Positions 13,870 to 22,119 of a stretch of 28,625 nucleotides of DNA are shown here, piece by piece. Source of the stretch: an uncultured Porphyromonadaceae bacterium (GTDB lineage Bacteria; Bacteroidota; Bacteroidia; Bacteroidales; Muribaculaceae). Each line of letters begins with the position of its first letter. The first letter of the stretch is position 1. Location: NCBI GenBank assembly GCA_937901905.1, contig CALDIF010000085.1, positions 1-28,625 of the forward strand, read 5' to 3'. The notes below the pieces were generated by a model that saw only the letters and a list, made by a program, of their open reading frames with translations, was not told where the DNA came from and did not search any database. The translations under genes and the position numbers were made by a program.

Positions 13870-15501
13870 TCAGAAGTGTGATTGATATTCGCGCAATTTG
13901 GTGCGTTTGAGAACAACGCGCTCGGTGTCATGTGATGTCTCTTGAGCACCACACTCGGCGCACGTGTAATAGTTGGTGTAAGGCACGTACACCACGTTCT
14001 CCATGAACACCCCTACTATGTTGTAACCGTGTTCCTTCCGGTGCTGGCGGACGTTCTCGCGACTCTTCTCGGTGTGACCGTCGCCGTAGGTCGTTGTCAC
14101 TTCGTCATAAGTCTCCCAGCGTTCCACCCCGGTTATCACGGTGTCGAGAACTTCGGTGACTTCCTCAATGGCATTCTGTCGTTCGCCCTCTTCGACACGC
14201 TCGGTGAACGAGGTGCTGTATAGGGTCTTGCATATAGAGCAACGAATTTCGGGACAAGTCTCGAGCAGCACATGATTGACACTGCCGTAAAAACTGTTCA
14301 CGACAAATGCCATACCTATCAACATCAAGATGATGTAATAATTGCTCAAGGAGACGAATATCCACGCGATAACCACGACCATAGTGACGGCTTTCAACAC
14401 GTAGCACATGATGCTGTTGTTCACTCTCTTGTACACGAACGGGAACCTCAACAATCCGAATAACAACCACGGCAGCAACATGGGCACCAGCAGGGCGTGC
14501 AAGATGATGTAGATAACAGCCGCAATAAACAAGATGAAATTGCCCACTGTCTTCATCGAGAACCCGTTGAGGTCAAGTTTGGTGATGTTTGACGCCTCGA
14601 TGGGCAGGGCGGTCTCCTGGTAGATGCCGTTTGACCAAATCGCGCCCACCATCGGCAGGTCGCATAGTTTGCCGTAGAAAGGAATGTACTTGAGTACCCA
14701 ATTATTTCGCGAGCGTGCCGCTTGCGTTGGCATGCGGTAGTCGGTGACAATGCTGTCGGCATCGAAGTTTACGATGGGCTTGAAGAACTCGCCCTCCTCG
14801 AACACAAGCACCGGGAATTGGGCTTGCAGTGCACCCGACTCGGTATGTCCCACCACTAATGCCGGTCGCAGCGTTTGCTCAATTTCGTCGAAGCGTTTGC
14901 CGAGTATCAACGACTCGAATTTTCCCCTTGACATGGGTTCCATGTTTTCGCCGTAAGTCGCGACGGTGAATTGTTCGAGACTGTCGGCGAGGCAAAAGAT
15001 GAACGGTGTGCCGCTCAACACAGTGTCCTTGCCCGAAGCCAGGCGCACGAGACTGTTGTAAGAAGAACTGTTCTTGTCTTTTTTGGTGACAGACTTTACC
15101 ACAATAGTGTCGCCGTTGTGGTTGGCACTGTAACCTGTCGTGTCTTTGGAGAAGTTCAGGCTACGGCTGACAACTATAGCGCTATCGGCAACGCACGCTT
15201 GAGGCAGGTATCCTCGGTCGCCTTTATCGGTTTGCACCCAAAACATGGGTTGTTTGGCATCGGTGTAATCCACGACACCCAACAATGTGATAGAGTCGCC
15301 GCGATTGAGACTGACGCTGCCTATGCCCACCGAGTCGGTCATCAATGTGCCGGCTGAGAGCAGTGCATGTCGCTCGGTGTGCAATTCGGTACCGGTGCGG
15401 TGGCAGAATTGTATTGTCCACGGCAGCAACACGACTATTGCCAAAATCAGTCGGGTGATGGTGGAATCAAACAGTTTGCCGTATTTGAAGGGATTGGTCA
15501 T
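13870..15501 (-). CDS. Unrecognised membrane protein with SH3-like outer part and C-terminal zinc site
   Basis: From ATG 15501 the protein has 543 residues. The frame is open further upstream, but a promoter box (15562-15569) lies inside that extension, so MTNPFKYGKL is the better start. One membrane segment at 15-33 is followed by a large hydrophilic part (34-318). Its first section (NRGDSITLLGVVD...TDKGDRGYLPQACV, 67-103) resembles a bacterial SH3 domain. Hydrophobic segments return at about 320-356, 368-386 and 388-404. The tail (405-543) carries C421-x2-C424 and C514-x2-C517, a likely zinc ribbon split by about 90 residues rich in charged residues, plus C416. I do not recognise a family. 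It stands alone, convergent with the small RNA candidate and divergent from lplA. Confidence 0.8.
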   Translation of the reverse strand: MTNPFKYGKLFDSTITRLILAIVVLLPWTIQFCHRTGTELHTERHALLSAGTLMTDSVGIGSVSLNRGDSITLLGVVDYTDAKQPMFWVQTDKGDRGYLPQACVADSAIVVSRSLNFSKDTTGYSANHNGDTIVVKSVTKKDKNSSSYNSLVRLASGKDTVLSGTPFIFCLADSLEQFTVATYGENMEPMSRGKFESLILGKRFDEIEQTLRPALVVGHTESGALQAQFPVLVFEEGEFFKPIVNFDADSIVTDYRMPTQAARSRNNWVLKYIPFYGKLCDLPMVGAIWSNGIYQETALPIEASNITKLDLNGFSMKTVGNFILFIAAVIYIILHALLVPMLLPWLLFGLLRFPFVYKRVNNSIMCYVLKAVTMVVVIAWIFVSLSNYYIILMLIGMAFVVNSFYGSVNHVLLETCPEIRCSICKTLYSTSFTERVEEGERQNAIEEVTEVLDTVITGVERWETYDEVTTTYGDGHTEKSRENVRQHRKEHGYNIVGVFMENVVYVPYTNYYTCAECGAQETSHDTERVVLKRTKLREYQSHF

Positions 15502-15561
15502 GGTGTTGTACTTATAAGTGAAAACCGATGTTAAAATGTCAACGCTGTCGTGTTGAGCTTG

Positions 15562-15569
15562 CAAATATA
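15562..15569 (-). promoter_or_regulatory. -7 box of the membrane/zinc protein gene
   Basis: The minus strand reads TATATTTG, an exact TAnnTTTG match, 60 bases before ATG 15501. The -33 region is T-rich on that strand without a clean TTTG. It supports the shorter start of the gene. Confidence 0.55.
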
Positions 15570-15604
15570 AACAAAATGAGTCGAATAGAAAAATGAAAGG
15601 AAAT

Positions 15605-15628
15605 TTTTCCTGTGTTTTTTCCTGTGTT
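15605..15628. repeat. Two tandem 12-bp units in a divergent promoter region
   Basis: TTTTCCTGTGTT occurs twice head to tail (15605-15616 and 15617-15628), midway between the leftward -7 box (15562-15569) and the rightward one (15654-15661). It could be a paired regulator site or chance slippage; nothing more can be said. Confidence 0.5.
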
Positions 15629-15653
15629 TTATTGCGGATAATGAGTTTTTTTG

Positions 15654-15661
15654 TACCTTTA
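15654..15661 (+). promoter_or_regulatory. Likely -7 box of the lplA / gcv cluster
   Basis: TACCTTTA differs from TAnnTTTG at the last base only and lies 31 bases before ATG 15693. The T-rich stretch upstream includes ATTGCGG near the -33 position. No glycine riboswitch is evident between this box and the ATG, since only about 25 bases of leader would remain. Confidence 0.45.
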
Positions 15662-15692
15662 CACACTCAACCGTTTTAAAGTACTTTATTCA

Positions 15693-16442
15693 ATGCATTA
15701 TTTGGAATTGCCTCCGGGAAACGACGGTCGCGTGTTGCCCTTCTATCTGTCGATGGAAGAGTACGCTGTGCGTCTGCTTGGCGAGCGTGATGACGTTGAC
15801 TGTTTTTTCTTCATGTGGCAAGTGTCACCCACGGTTATTGTCGGTCGTCATCAGGTGATTGACGGCGAGTTAGACCTGTCCTATTGTCGCTCGCACGATA
15901 TTGCCGTGTATCGTCGCAAGAGCGGTGGCGGCTGTGTGTTTGCCGACCGCAGCAACGTGATGTTGAGTTATATCACGCGTGGCGATAACGTCCGCGAGGT
16001 GTACGAGCGGTACACGGCCGAAGTTGTTGAGATGTTGCGTGCTCTCGATTTGAACGCGACTGTGAGCGGGCGTAACGATATTCTTGTTGACGGCGGCAAG
16101 GTGAGCGGTACCGCTTTCTATCACTTGAACGGGTGCAGCATCGTGCATGGTACGATGTTGTACGATACCGACATGTCGCACATGTCACATGCTCTCACCC
16201 CGTCACGAGCCAAACTGTTGAGCCACGGTGTCACCAGCGTCGAGTCACGAGTGACCACCCTGAACCGTCACCTCAGCATGGATATTGAATCCTTCAAGGC
16301 ACATATGCGTGATTTCCTGTGCAGTGATACCGTTTTGCTCGGTGATGACGATTTGGGTCACATTGAGCGCATCATGGAAGGGTACTTGTCACCGGCATTT
16401 ATTTTCCAAACAAAATATGACAAGCAAGTTTCCGACTCTTGA
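15693..16442 (+). CDS. lplA: Lipoate-protein ligase A, catalytic domain only
   Basis: The enzyme activates lipoate with ATP and joins it to the acceptor lysine of lipoyl domains. From ATG 15693 it has 249 residues; the 14 upstream codons of the open frame overlap the promoter box. The catalytic fold is clear: RRKSGGGCVFAD (74-85), GRNDILVDGGKVSGTAFYH (126-144) with the likely catalytic K136, and VHGTMLYDTDM (151-161). The C-terminal accessory domain of E. coli LplA (338 residues) is missing, so it may need a partner, use preformed lipoyl-AMP or act as an octanoyl/lipoyl transferase. It lies 40 bases before gcvT and the lipoyl-bearing H protein is two genes on, so GcvH is its probable client. 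Confidence 0.88.
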   Translation: MHYLELPPGNDGRVLPFYLSMEEYAVRLLGERDDVDCFFFMWQVSPTVIVGRHQVIDGELDLSYCRSHDIAVYRRKSGGGCVFADRSNVMLSYITRGDNVREVYERYTAEVVEMLRALDLNATVSGRNDILVDGGKVSGTAFYHLNGCSIVHGTMLYDTDMSHMSHALTPSRAKLLSHGVTSVESRVTTLNRHLSMDIESFKAHMRDFLCSDTVLLGDDDLGHIERIMEGYLSPAFIFQTKYDKQVSDS

Positions 16443-16482
16443 AACCTATAACATCGTTTAATCTTAATAACAATCATAGAAT

Positions 16483-17571
16483 ATGGAGAAACTAACGTGT
16501 TTGCATGACCGTCATGTGGCATTGGGGGCGTTGATGAGCCCGTTCGGTGGCTTTGATATGCCTATACAATATGCCGGTATAGTGGAGGAGCACAACGCGG
16601 TGCGCAATGCCGTGGGTGTGTTCGATGTGAGTCACATGGGTGAGGTGCGTGTCACCGGTGACGAAGCCGAGTCGTTTGTCGACTATATATTTACCGGTAA
16701 TGTGGCAGCATTGGAGGTCGGCAAGATTGCTTACGGCATGATGCTCTATTCCGACGGTGGCACTGTCGATGATTTGTTGGTATACAAGATGGGTGCCAAC
16801 GACCTGTTGCTCGTGATTAATGCCGCCAACATCGATAAGGACGTGGCTTGGATAACCGAACATTCAGCAGGACACAATGTCACGGTCGAGCACTTGAGCG
16901 ACTGTTACGGTCAACTTGCCGTTCAGGGGCCTGACAGCGAGACTGTCCTGCGCGACGTGTTGCACCTCGATTGTGCCGACTTGACTTTTTACACGTTCAA
17001 GACTGTAGAGTGTAACGGCGAAACCGTGATTGTGAGCCGCACCGGTTATACGGGCGAAGACGGTTTCGAAATCTATGCCGGTCATGAATTGACAGTCTCA
17101 ATGTGGGACGCCTTGATTGCAGCCGGTGTTCAACCCTGTGGCCTGGGTTGTCGCGACACGTTGCGTTTCGAGGTGGGACTGCCGCTGTACGGCGACGAAT
17201 TGAGTGCCGAAATTTCGCCCATAACCGCCACATTGGGCATGTTTGTCAAGTTGGACAAGCCGGGCGACTTTATCGGTAAGGACGCTTGTGCCCGACAGAA
17301 AGCCGAGGGCAGCCCGATGAAACTGGTGGGGTTGGAAATTCACGACCGTGCAATAGCGCGCCACGGATACGAGGTACTTGACGGCGAGCGCGTGGTGGGT
17401 CATGTGACGACAGGTTATCGCGGTATCAGCGTGGACAAGAGCCTGGCGATGGCACTGGTCGAGCGTGCTGCGGGTGACTTGGGGCACGAGTTGCAGGTGC
17501 GTATTCGTCGCAAGGTGTTTCCCGCTACCGTGATAGCCAAGCGTTTCTACAAAAAGAGTTATAAAAAGTGA
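16483..17571 (+). CDS. gcvT: Glycine cleavage system T protein (aminomethyltransferase)
   Basis: GcvT takes the aminomethyl group from the lipoyl arm of GcvH and gives ammonia and 5,10-methylene-THF. The 362 residues match the full family length. Seen are the opening CLHDRHVALGALMSPFGGFDMPIQY, the folate-site segment SHMGEVRVTG, GGTVDDLLVYK (catalytic Asp region), SRTGYTGEDGFEIY and the C-terminal GHVTTGYRGISVDKSLAMALV. It follows lplA by 40 bases and precedes gcvH by 143 bases. Confidence 0.97.
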   Translation: MEKLTCLHDRHVALGALMSPFGGFDMPIQYAGIVEEHNAVRNAVGVFDVSHMGEVRVTGDEAESFVDYIFTGNVAALEVGKIAYGMMLYSDGGTVDDLLVYKMGANDLLLVINAANIDKDVAWITEHSAGHNVTVEHLSDCYGQLAVQGPDSETVLRDVLHLDCADLTFYTFKTVECNGETVIVSRTGYTGEDGFEIYAGHELTVSMWDALIAAGVQPCGLGCRDTLRFEVGLPLYGDELSAEISPITATLGMFVKLDKPGDFIGKDACARQKAEGSPMKLVGLEIHDRAIARHGYEVLDGERVVGHVTTGYRGISVDKSLAMALVERAAGDLGHELQVRIRRKVFPATVIAKRFYKKSYKK

Positions 17572-17621
17572 TGCGATTGTTTTAACGTGGCAACACTTTT
17601 CAAAATCCGGGCTTGGGGATT

Positions 17622-17667
17622 CCGGGTTTAGAGTGACACCCGGTCATGTTGAAGTGCCGCACTTCAA
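17622..17667 (+). other. Two small hairpins in the gcvT-gcvH gap
   Basis: CCGGGT (17622-17627) pairs with ACCCGG (17638-17643), and TTGAAGTG (17649-17656) pairs with CACTTCAA (17660-17667) around CCG. The second is followed by TAAAAAC, not a T run, so it is unlikely to terminate. The pair may be an RNA processing or stability element that sets the higher dose of GcvH; no promoter box is obvious in the gap. Confidence 0.35.
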
Positions 17668-17714
17668 TAAAAACTCAAACTATAAAAAACAAACATTTAA
17701 AACCATATACAGCA

Positions 17715-18095
17715 ATGAGTAAAGTAATTGACGGACTGTATTACAGTGAGACGCACGAGTGGGTGCGAGTTGAGAACGGTATAGGCACAGTGGGTATTAC
17801 CGACTATGCACAACACGCGTTGGGCAATGTTGTCTACGTTGACATGCCGTCGGAAGACGAAGAGTTCGCTGCCGGTGAGGTCTTCGGCGCGGTAGAGAGT
17901 GTGAAGGCTGCCGGTGACCTGAACTTGCCGGTGAGCGGCACTATTGTCGAGGTTAACGAGGCTCTTGTCGACGAGCCGGGTTTGATCAACAAAGATGCCT
18001 ATGAGAACTGGATTGTTCGCGTCCGCTTGAGTGACGAGGGTGAGTTGGACAACCTGATGACGGCCGAGGTGTATCGTTCCACCATTGACGAGTAA
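17715..18095 (+). CDS. gcvH: Glycine cleavage system H protein
   Basis: GcvH is the lipoylated shuttle between the P, T and L proteins. From ATG 17715 it has 126 residues and opens MSKVIDGLYYSETHEWVRVE, the canonical start. An upstream in-frame ATG at 17646 would add 23 unconserved residues and is rejected. The lipoyl lysine is K64 in GAVESVKAAGDLNLP. The C-terminal NWIVRVRLSDEGELDNLM is also typical. It is followed by gcvPA after 11 bases. Confidence 0.97.
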   Translation: MSKVIDGLYYSETHEWVRVENGIGTVGITDYAQHALGNVVYVDMPSEDEEFAAGEVFGAVESVKAAGDLNLPVSGTIVEVNEALVDEPGLINKDAYENWIVRVRLSDEGELDNLMTAEVYRSTIDE

Positions 18096-18106
18096 TTGTT
18101 TCGATA

Positions 18107-19441
18107 ATGGCATTCAAGTATTTTCCGCACACCGGTCAAGACATTGACACGATGCTTCGTGCCGTGGGTATGTCATCGCTCGACGAGTTGTACAGCGACA
18201 TCCCCGACGAGTTGCAGTTGCATCGCGATTATGACTTGCCCAAGGCGATGAGTGAGCAGGAACTGCGTGCTCATTTTGCCGATTTGGCATCGTTGAACAC
18301 TCCGTTTCGCGCCTGTTTTGCCGGAAACGGTGTCTACGACCACTACACTCCGGCGGTAGTTGAGGAAATCACGCGTCGCAGCGAGTTCCTCACCGGTTAC
18401 ACTCCTTATCAAGCCGAGGTCTCGCAGGGCACGTTGCAATACATCTTCGAGTTCCAGACGATGATGGCTCGCTTGACCGGCATGGAAGTGAGCAACGCGT
18501 CGATGTACGACGGCACGACGGCAACCGCCGAGGCAATGATGATGACAGTGGCGAGTGCTCGCAAGCGCAACAAAGTGCTGTACAGTGCCACATTGCCGAG
18601 GAAGGTGCAACGTGTCCTGGACACCTATGCGCACTACCATGGCATTACATTGACTCGCTTGCCCGAGGATTGTAACGGTGTTACATCGCGCGAGTCGCTC
18701 GACGAGCAACTCGCGGCGGGTGATGTGGCAGGTGTTATCGTTGCTCAACCCAATCGCTACGGTATTGTCGAGGACTACACCGGTTGGGCTGATGCTGTGC
18801 ACGGTGCCGGCTCGATGCTGGTGATGCACTGCGTGGCTAACACCTTGGCTGTGTTGCGCACACCCGGTGAGTGGGGTGCCGATGTGGCTGCGGGTGATGG
18901 TCAGAGCCTTGGCATACCCGTCGGCTTCGGCGGACCGCACGTGGGCTTCATGTGTACGAGCAAGAAGCACATTCGCAAGTTGCCGGGGCGCATCGTGGGC
19001 GCGACAACCGATGCCCTCGGTCGTCGCTCGTTTGTACTCACTTTACAAGCCCGCGAGCAACACATTCGTCGCGAGAAAGCGACAAGCAACATATGCTCCA
19101 ATCAAAGCCTGATGGCATTGTTCGTGACCGTTTACATGTCGCTGATGGGCGATAAGGGCTTGCGCGAGGTGAACGAGCGCGGGTATTCCGGCGCTCACTA
19201 TCTCGCCGAGAACCTTGTGGCTTCGGGTAATTTCAAGTTGTGTTATCCCGACAGCCCTTTCCTCAACGAATTCGTAGTGGAAACCACTGCGCCCGAACCG
19301 TCGTTGGAACAGCGATGCAGCAAGGCTGTTCGCAATGGCATCTTGCCCGGTTTTATACTCGGTGGAAACCGTCTGCTCATTGCCGTGACCGAGAGACAGT
19401 CCCGGCAAGATCTTGATGACCTCTTAACTTTTTTGGATTAA
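18107..19441 (+). CDS. gcvPA: Glycine dehydrogenase (decarboxylating) subunit 1
   Basis: This is the N-terminal half of the P protein as a separate 444-residue subunit, which pairs with GcvPB to decarboxylate glycine. Recognisable segments are YTPYQAEVSQGTLQYIFEFQ, MARLTGMEVSNASMYDGTTA, GDGQSLGIPVGFGGPHVGFM and REQHIRREKATSNICSNQSL. The P protein is split here, whereas several well-known Bacteroides carry a single fused gene of about 950 codons. The order T-H-PA-PB resembles that of Thermotoga and many Firmicutes. It ends 20 bases before gcvPB. Confidence 0.97.
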   Translation: MAFKYFPHTGQDIDTMLRAVGMSSLDELYSDIPDELQLHRDYDLPKAMSEQELRAHFADLASLNTPFRACFAGNGVYDHYTPAVVEEITRRSEFLTGYTPYQAEVSQGTLQYIFEFQTMMARLTGMEVSNASMYDGTTATAEAMMMTVASARKRNKVLYSATLPRKVQRVLDTYAHYHGITLTRLPEDCNGVTSRESLDEQLAAGDVAGVIVAQPNRYGIVEDYTGWADAVHGAGSMLVMHCVANTLAVLRTPGEWGADVAAGDGQSLGIPVGFGGPHVGFMCTSKKHIRKLPGRIVGATTDALGRRSFVLTLQAREQHIRREKATSNICSNQSLMALFVTVYMSLMGDKGLREVNERGYSGAHYLAENLVASGNFKLCYPDSPFLNEFVVETTAPEPSLEQRCSKAVRNGILPGFILGGNRLLIAVTERQSRQDLDDLLTFLD

Positions 19442-19461
19442 CCGGAATTCGGTAAGACGAT

Positions 19462-20925
19462 ATGAACAATCAACTATACGACAAACTGATATTTGAATTG
19501 TCACACGAGGGTCGTCAAGGTTACTCCTTGCCCGACGCTGCAGTTGAATTTCACGGTTTTGGCATGCCTGCCGGTTTGTTGAGAGAGAAGCCGGCGCGAT
19601 TGCCCGAGTGTGATGAACTGACAGTAGTGCGACACTACACCAACATGAGCAACAACAACTTTGGTGTAGACACCGGATTTTATCCGTTGGGCTCGTGCAC
19701 GATGAAATATAATCCCAAGGTGGACGAGGTCCTCAGCGGCGTGTTCGCTGAGGTACACCCCGCCTCGCCCGACGAGCATGTGCAAGGTGTGTTGAAGATG
19801 TACCGCGAGTTACAACGGGCGTTGAGTGAAATTGCCGGTATGGCCGAGTTTACGCTCAACCCCTATGCCGGTGCTCACGGCGAGTTAACCGGATTGATGA
19901 TAATGCGTCGCTACCACGAGTTGCGCGGCGATGCCGGACGCACTCGGGTTATAGTGCCCGATTCGGCTCACGGCACCAATCCGGCTAGTGCTGCTGTTGC
20001 CGGTCTCGAAGTGGTGGTGGTGAAGAGTCGTGAGGACGGTACGGTCGACGTGGAAGCCTTGAAGCCGTTGCTTGACAACACCATTGCCGGCATGATGATG
20101 ACCAACCCCAACACGCTCGGTATTTTTGAGCACAACATCAAGGAGATTGCCTCGCTCGTGCACGCTGCCGGCGGTTTGATGTACTACGACGGCGCCAACC
20201 TCAATCCCCTGTTGGGACGTTGCCGTCCGGGAGACCTCGGTTTCGACATCATGCACATCAACCTGCACAAGACTTTCTCGACCCCTCACGGCGGTGGCGG
20301 ACCGGGTGCCGGCCCCGTAGGCGTGCGAGCCGGCTTGGAGAATTTGTTGCCCTCACCACGTGTGATTTTTGACGAGAAAGCCGGTATATATCGCCGCGCT
20401 CGCACAGCCGAAACAATGGGCAATGTGACAGGCGGCGCGGGCAACGTGGGCGTGCTGGTTCGCGCGCTTGCCTACATCTTGACGTTGGGACGCGAACACA
20501 TCAAGTCGGTCGGCCCCTTGGCAACACTCAATGCCAATTACATCAAGGAACGTTTGAAAGATGTGTACGAGTTACCGCTTGAGGGAGTCTGTAAACATGA
20601 GTTCGTGTTCGATGGCCTCAAGGACAAGAGTACCGGTGTGACAACACTCAATGTTGCAAAGCGTTTGTTGGATTACGGCTTCCATGCCCCGACAATCTAT
20701 TTCCCGCTGTTGTTCCACGAGGCAATGATGATTGAGCCTACCGAGAGTGAGAGTCTCGAGACGCTTGATGCTTTCATTGATGCGATGCGTCGCATTGCCG
20801 CCGAAGCCCTGTCCGACCCCGAGATGGTGAAGACAGCACCACACGCGACACCGGTGTGTCGCCCCGATGATACGGCGGCGGCTCTCAAACAGGAGGTAAC
20901 ATTAGACCTGATTAAACAGGCATAA
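19462..20925 (+). CDS. gcvPB: Glycine dehydrogenase (decarboxylating) subunit 2
   Basis: This is the catalytic, PLP-binding half of the split P protein, 487 residues. The PLP lysine is K270 in HINLHKTFSTPHGGGGPG. Other hallmarks are NNNFGVDTGFYPLGSCTMKY (64-83), DSAHGTNPASAAVAG (167-181), TNPNTLGIFE (214-223) and YYDGANLNPLLG (241-252). No damage is seen. The L protein (dihydrolipoyl dehydrogenase) is not in the window. Confidence 0.97.
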   Translation: MNNQLYDKLIFELSHEGRQGYSLPDAAVEFHGFGMPAGLLREKPARLPECDELTVVRHYTNMSNNNFGVDTGFYPLGSCTMKYNPKVDEVLSGVFAEVHPASPDEHVQGVLKMYRELQRALSEIAGMAEFTLNPYAGAHGELTGLMIMRRYHELRGDAGRTRVIVPDSAHGTNPASAAVAGLEVVVVKSREDGTVDVEALKPLLDNTIAGMMMTNPNTLGIFEHNIKEIASLVHAAGGLMYYDGANLNPLLGRCRPGDLGFDIMHINLHKTFSTPHGGGGPGAGPVGVRAGLENLLPSPRVIFDEKAGIYRRARTAETMGNVTGGAGNVGVLVRALAYILTLGREHIKSVGPLATLNANYIKERLKDVYELPLEGVCKHEFVFDGLKDKSTGVTTLNVAKRLLDYGFHAPTIYFPLLFHEAMMIEPTESESLETLDAFIDAMRRIAAEALSDPEMVKTAPHATPVCRPDDTAAALKQEVTLDLIKQA

Positions 20926-20948
20926 TCAATACTATTGCTACATCATGA

Positions 20949-20980
20949 CCCATGCGGGCGATGTCGTCGACTCGCATGGG
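20949..20980. other. Inverted repeat after gcvPB
   Basis: CCCATGCG (20949-20956) and CGCATGGG (20973-20980) are separated by 16 bases. No T run follows. It may mark the 3' end of the gcv transcript. CCCATGCG occurs once more near 21049, shortly before tdk, which may be coincidence. Confidence 0.4.
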
Positions 20981-21083
20981 GAGTGGTGGGCAGTTGTGAA
21001 CGCGATGCCCTCGTGAATGCGTTGCGAGTTAACTTGTCGGGTATTTACCCCATGCGTCGCGACTTTTACTATCTTACATTACA

Positions 21084-21704
21084 ATGAACCGAGGTAAATT
21101 ATATTTCAGATACGGCACTATGGGAAGTGCCAAGACGGCTCTCCTGCTCACTCAAGCCTACAACTTCGAGGAACGTGGCATGAAGTTCCTGTGCATGAAG
21201 CCTATTATCGATAATCGCGAGGGCGATAACGTGATACGCTCGCGCGTAGGCATCGAGCGTCGTTGCGAGTGGATTTATCCGCACACCGACTTGTACGAGA
21301 CCTTGTGCGCAATGTTCGGGCGCGAGGGTAAAAAAGATTGGATCTTGATAGATGAGGTGCAGTTCTTGAGCAGCGAGCAAATCGATCAATTGGCACGCGT
21401 GGTCGATGACTACGGCGTGAACGTGGTGTGTTACGGTTTGCGCACCGACTTCCAGAGCCACATGTTTGAGGGCTCGCAGCGATTGTTTGAACTGGCTGAC
21501 ACGATAGATGAAATCAAGAGTACTTGTTCATGCGGTCGCAAGACCATTATCAATGCGCGCATCGACCACAGCGGCAATATCGTTACTGCCGGTGACCAAG
21601 TTGAAATCGGAGGTGATGACAAGTATGTGGCATTGTGTCGCAGTTGTTGGCGCAACAGGCGAGTCGAGAGCACTCGTCGCTCGACACTGCAGTTCGAGGA
21701 CTAA
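21084..21704 (+). CDS. tdk: Thymidine kinase (type II)
   Basis: Tdk phosphorylates thymidine with ATP for nucleotide salvage. The 206-residue protein has the P-loop YGTMGSAKTA (10-19), the DExQ-type Walker B LIDEVQFL, the YGLRTDF lasso strand and a C-terminal zinc site (TCSCGRKT and CRSCW). The residue before the P-loop lysine is Ala instead of the usual Gly (SAKT against SGKS/T). Some relatives show similar MGSSKT forms, so this is probably a subfamily trait. The stop codon overlaps that of the convergent membrane protein gene. It follows gcvPB by 158 bases, which contain no clear promoter. Confidence 0.93.
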   Translation: MNRGKLYFRYGTMGSAKTALLLTQAYNFEERGMKFLCMKPIIDNREGDNVIRSRVGIERRCEWIYPHTDLYETLCAMFGREGKKDWILIDEVQFLSSEQIDQLARVVDDYGVNVVCYGLRTDFQSHMFEGSQRLFELADTIDEIKSTCSCGRKTIINARIDHSGNIVTAGDQVEIGGDDKYVALCRSCWRNRRVESTRRSTLQFED

Positions 21705-22036
21705 CGTCCGAACACAAGGTTGACCAGCCACGTCATGATGCTGAGTACCACACTGAATGCCACCGCCCACCAGAAACCGTCGACGGTGAATGACCCGAGG
21801 AACCAAGCGCACAACATTACCATCAGCGCGTTAATCACGAGGATAAACAATCCGAGGGTGATTACGGTTAACGGCAAGGCGAGTACCTTGAGAACCGGGC
21901 GCACGATGGCATTGATAAAGCCGAGTACGATAGCAACGAAAATGGCGTGCCACCACGGCTCGATGTGGACACCGCTACTCAATATCCACGTGGTGAGCAG
22001 GACGGCAAGTGTCGAGGCGATGAGATTGATAATCAT
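21701..22036 (-). CDS. Small four-helix membrane protein, phage holin superfamily IV / YvlD type
   Basis: The 111-residue protein is almost entirely hydrophobic, with four membrane segments (about 2-20, 28-48, 51-77 and 85-108) and the family motif VLGFINAIVRPVLKVLALPLTVITLGLF across segments two and three. Despite the family name, chromosomal members of this size are common in bacteria and no phage genes lie nearby. Function is unknown, and membrane stress has been suggested for YvlD relatives. Its stop (TAG, minus strand) overlaps the tdk stop in the shared bases CTAA. Confidence 0.85.
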   Translation of the reverse strand: MIINLIASTLAVLLTTWILSSGVHIEPWWHAIFVAIVLGFINAIVRPVLKVLALPLTVITLGLFILVINALMVMLCAWFLGSFTVDGFWWAVAFSVVLSIMTWLVNLVFGR

Positions 22037-22066
22037 GACAAGTTATCGTAGATGAATTTCAAGGGG

Positions 22067-22098
22067 TAAAGTTACATAATTTATTTCTTTTTTGCAAA
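22067..22098 (-). promoter_or_regulatory. Promoter of the small membrane protein gene
   Basis: The minus strand reads TTTG (22098-22095), exactly 20 bases, then TAACTTTA (22074-22067). This differs from the Bacteroidetes consensus at one base of the -7 box and lies 30 bases before ATG 22036. Confidence 0.7.
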
Positions 22099-22119
22099 CA
22101 AATTGCTGATTTTTCGATT

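Noticed and set aside
21701..22036. Prophage remnant based on the holin-superfamily label
   Set aside because: No endolysin, structural or integrase genes are near, and chromosomal YvlD-type proteins of this size are common.
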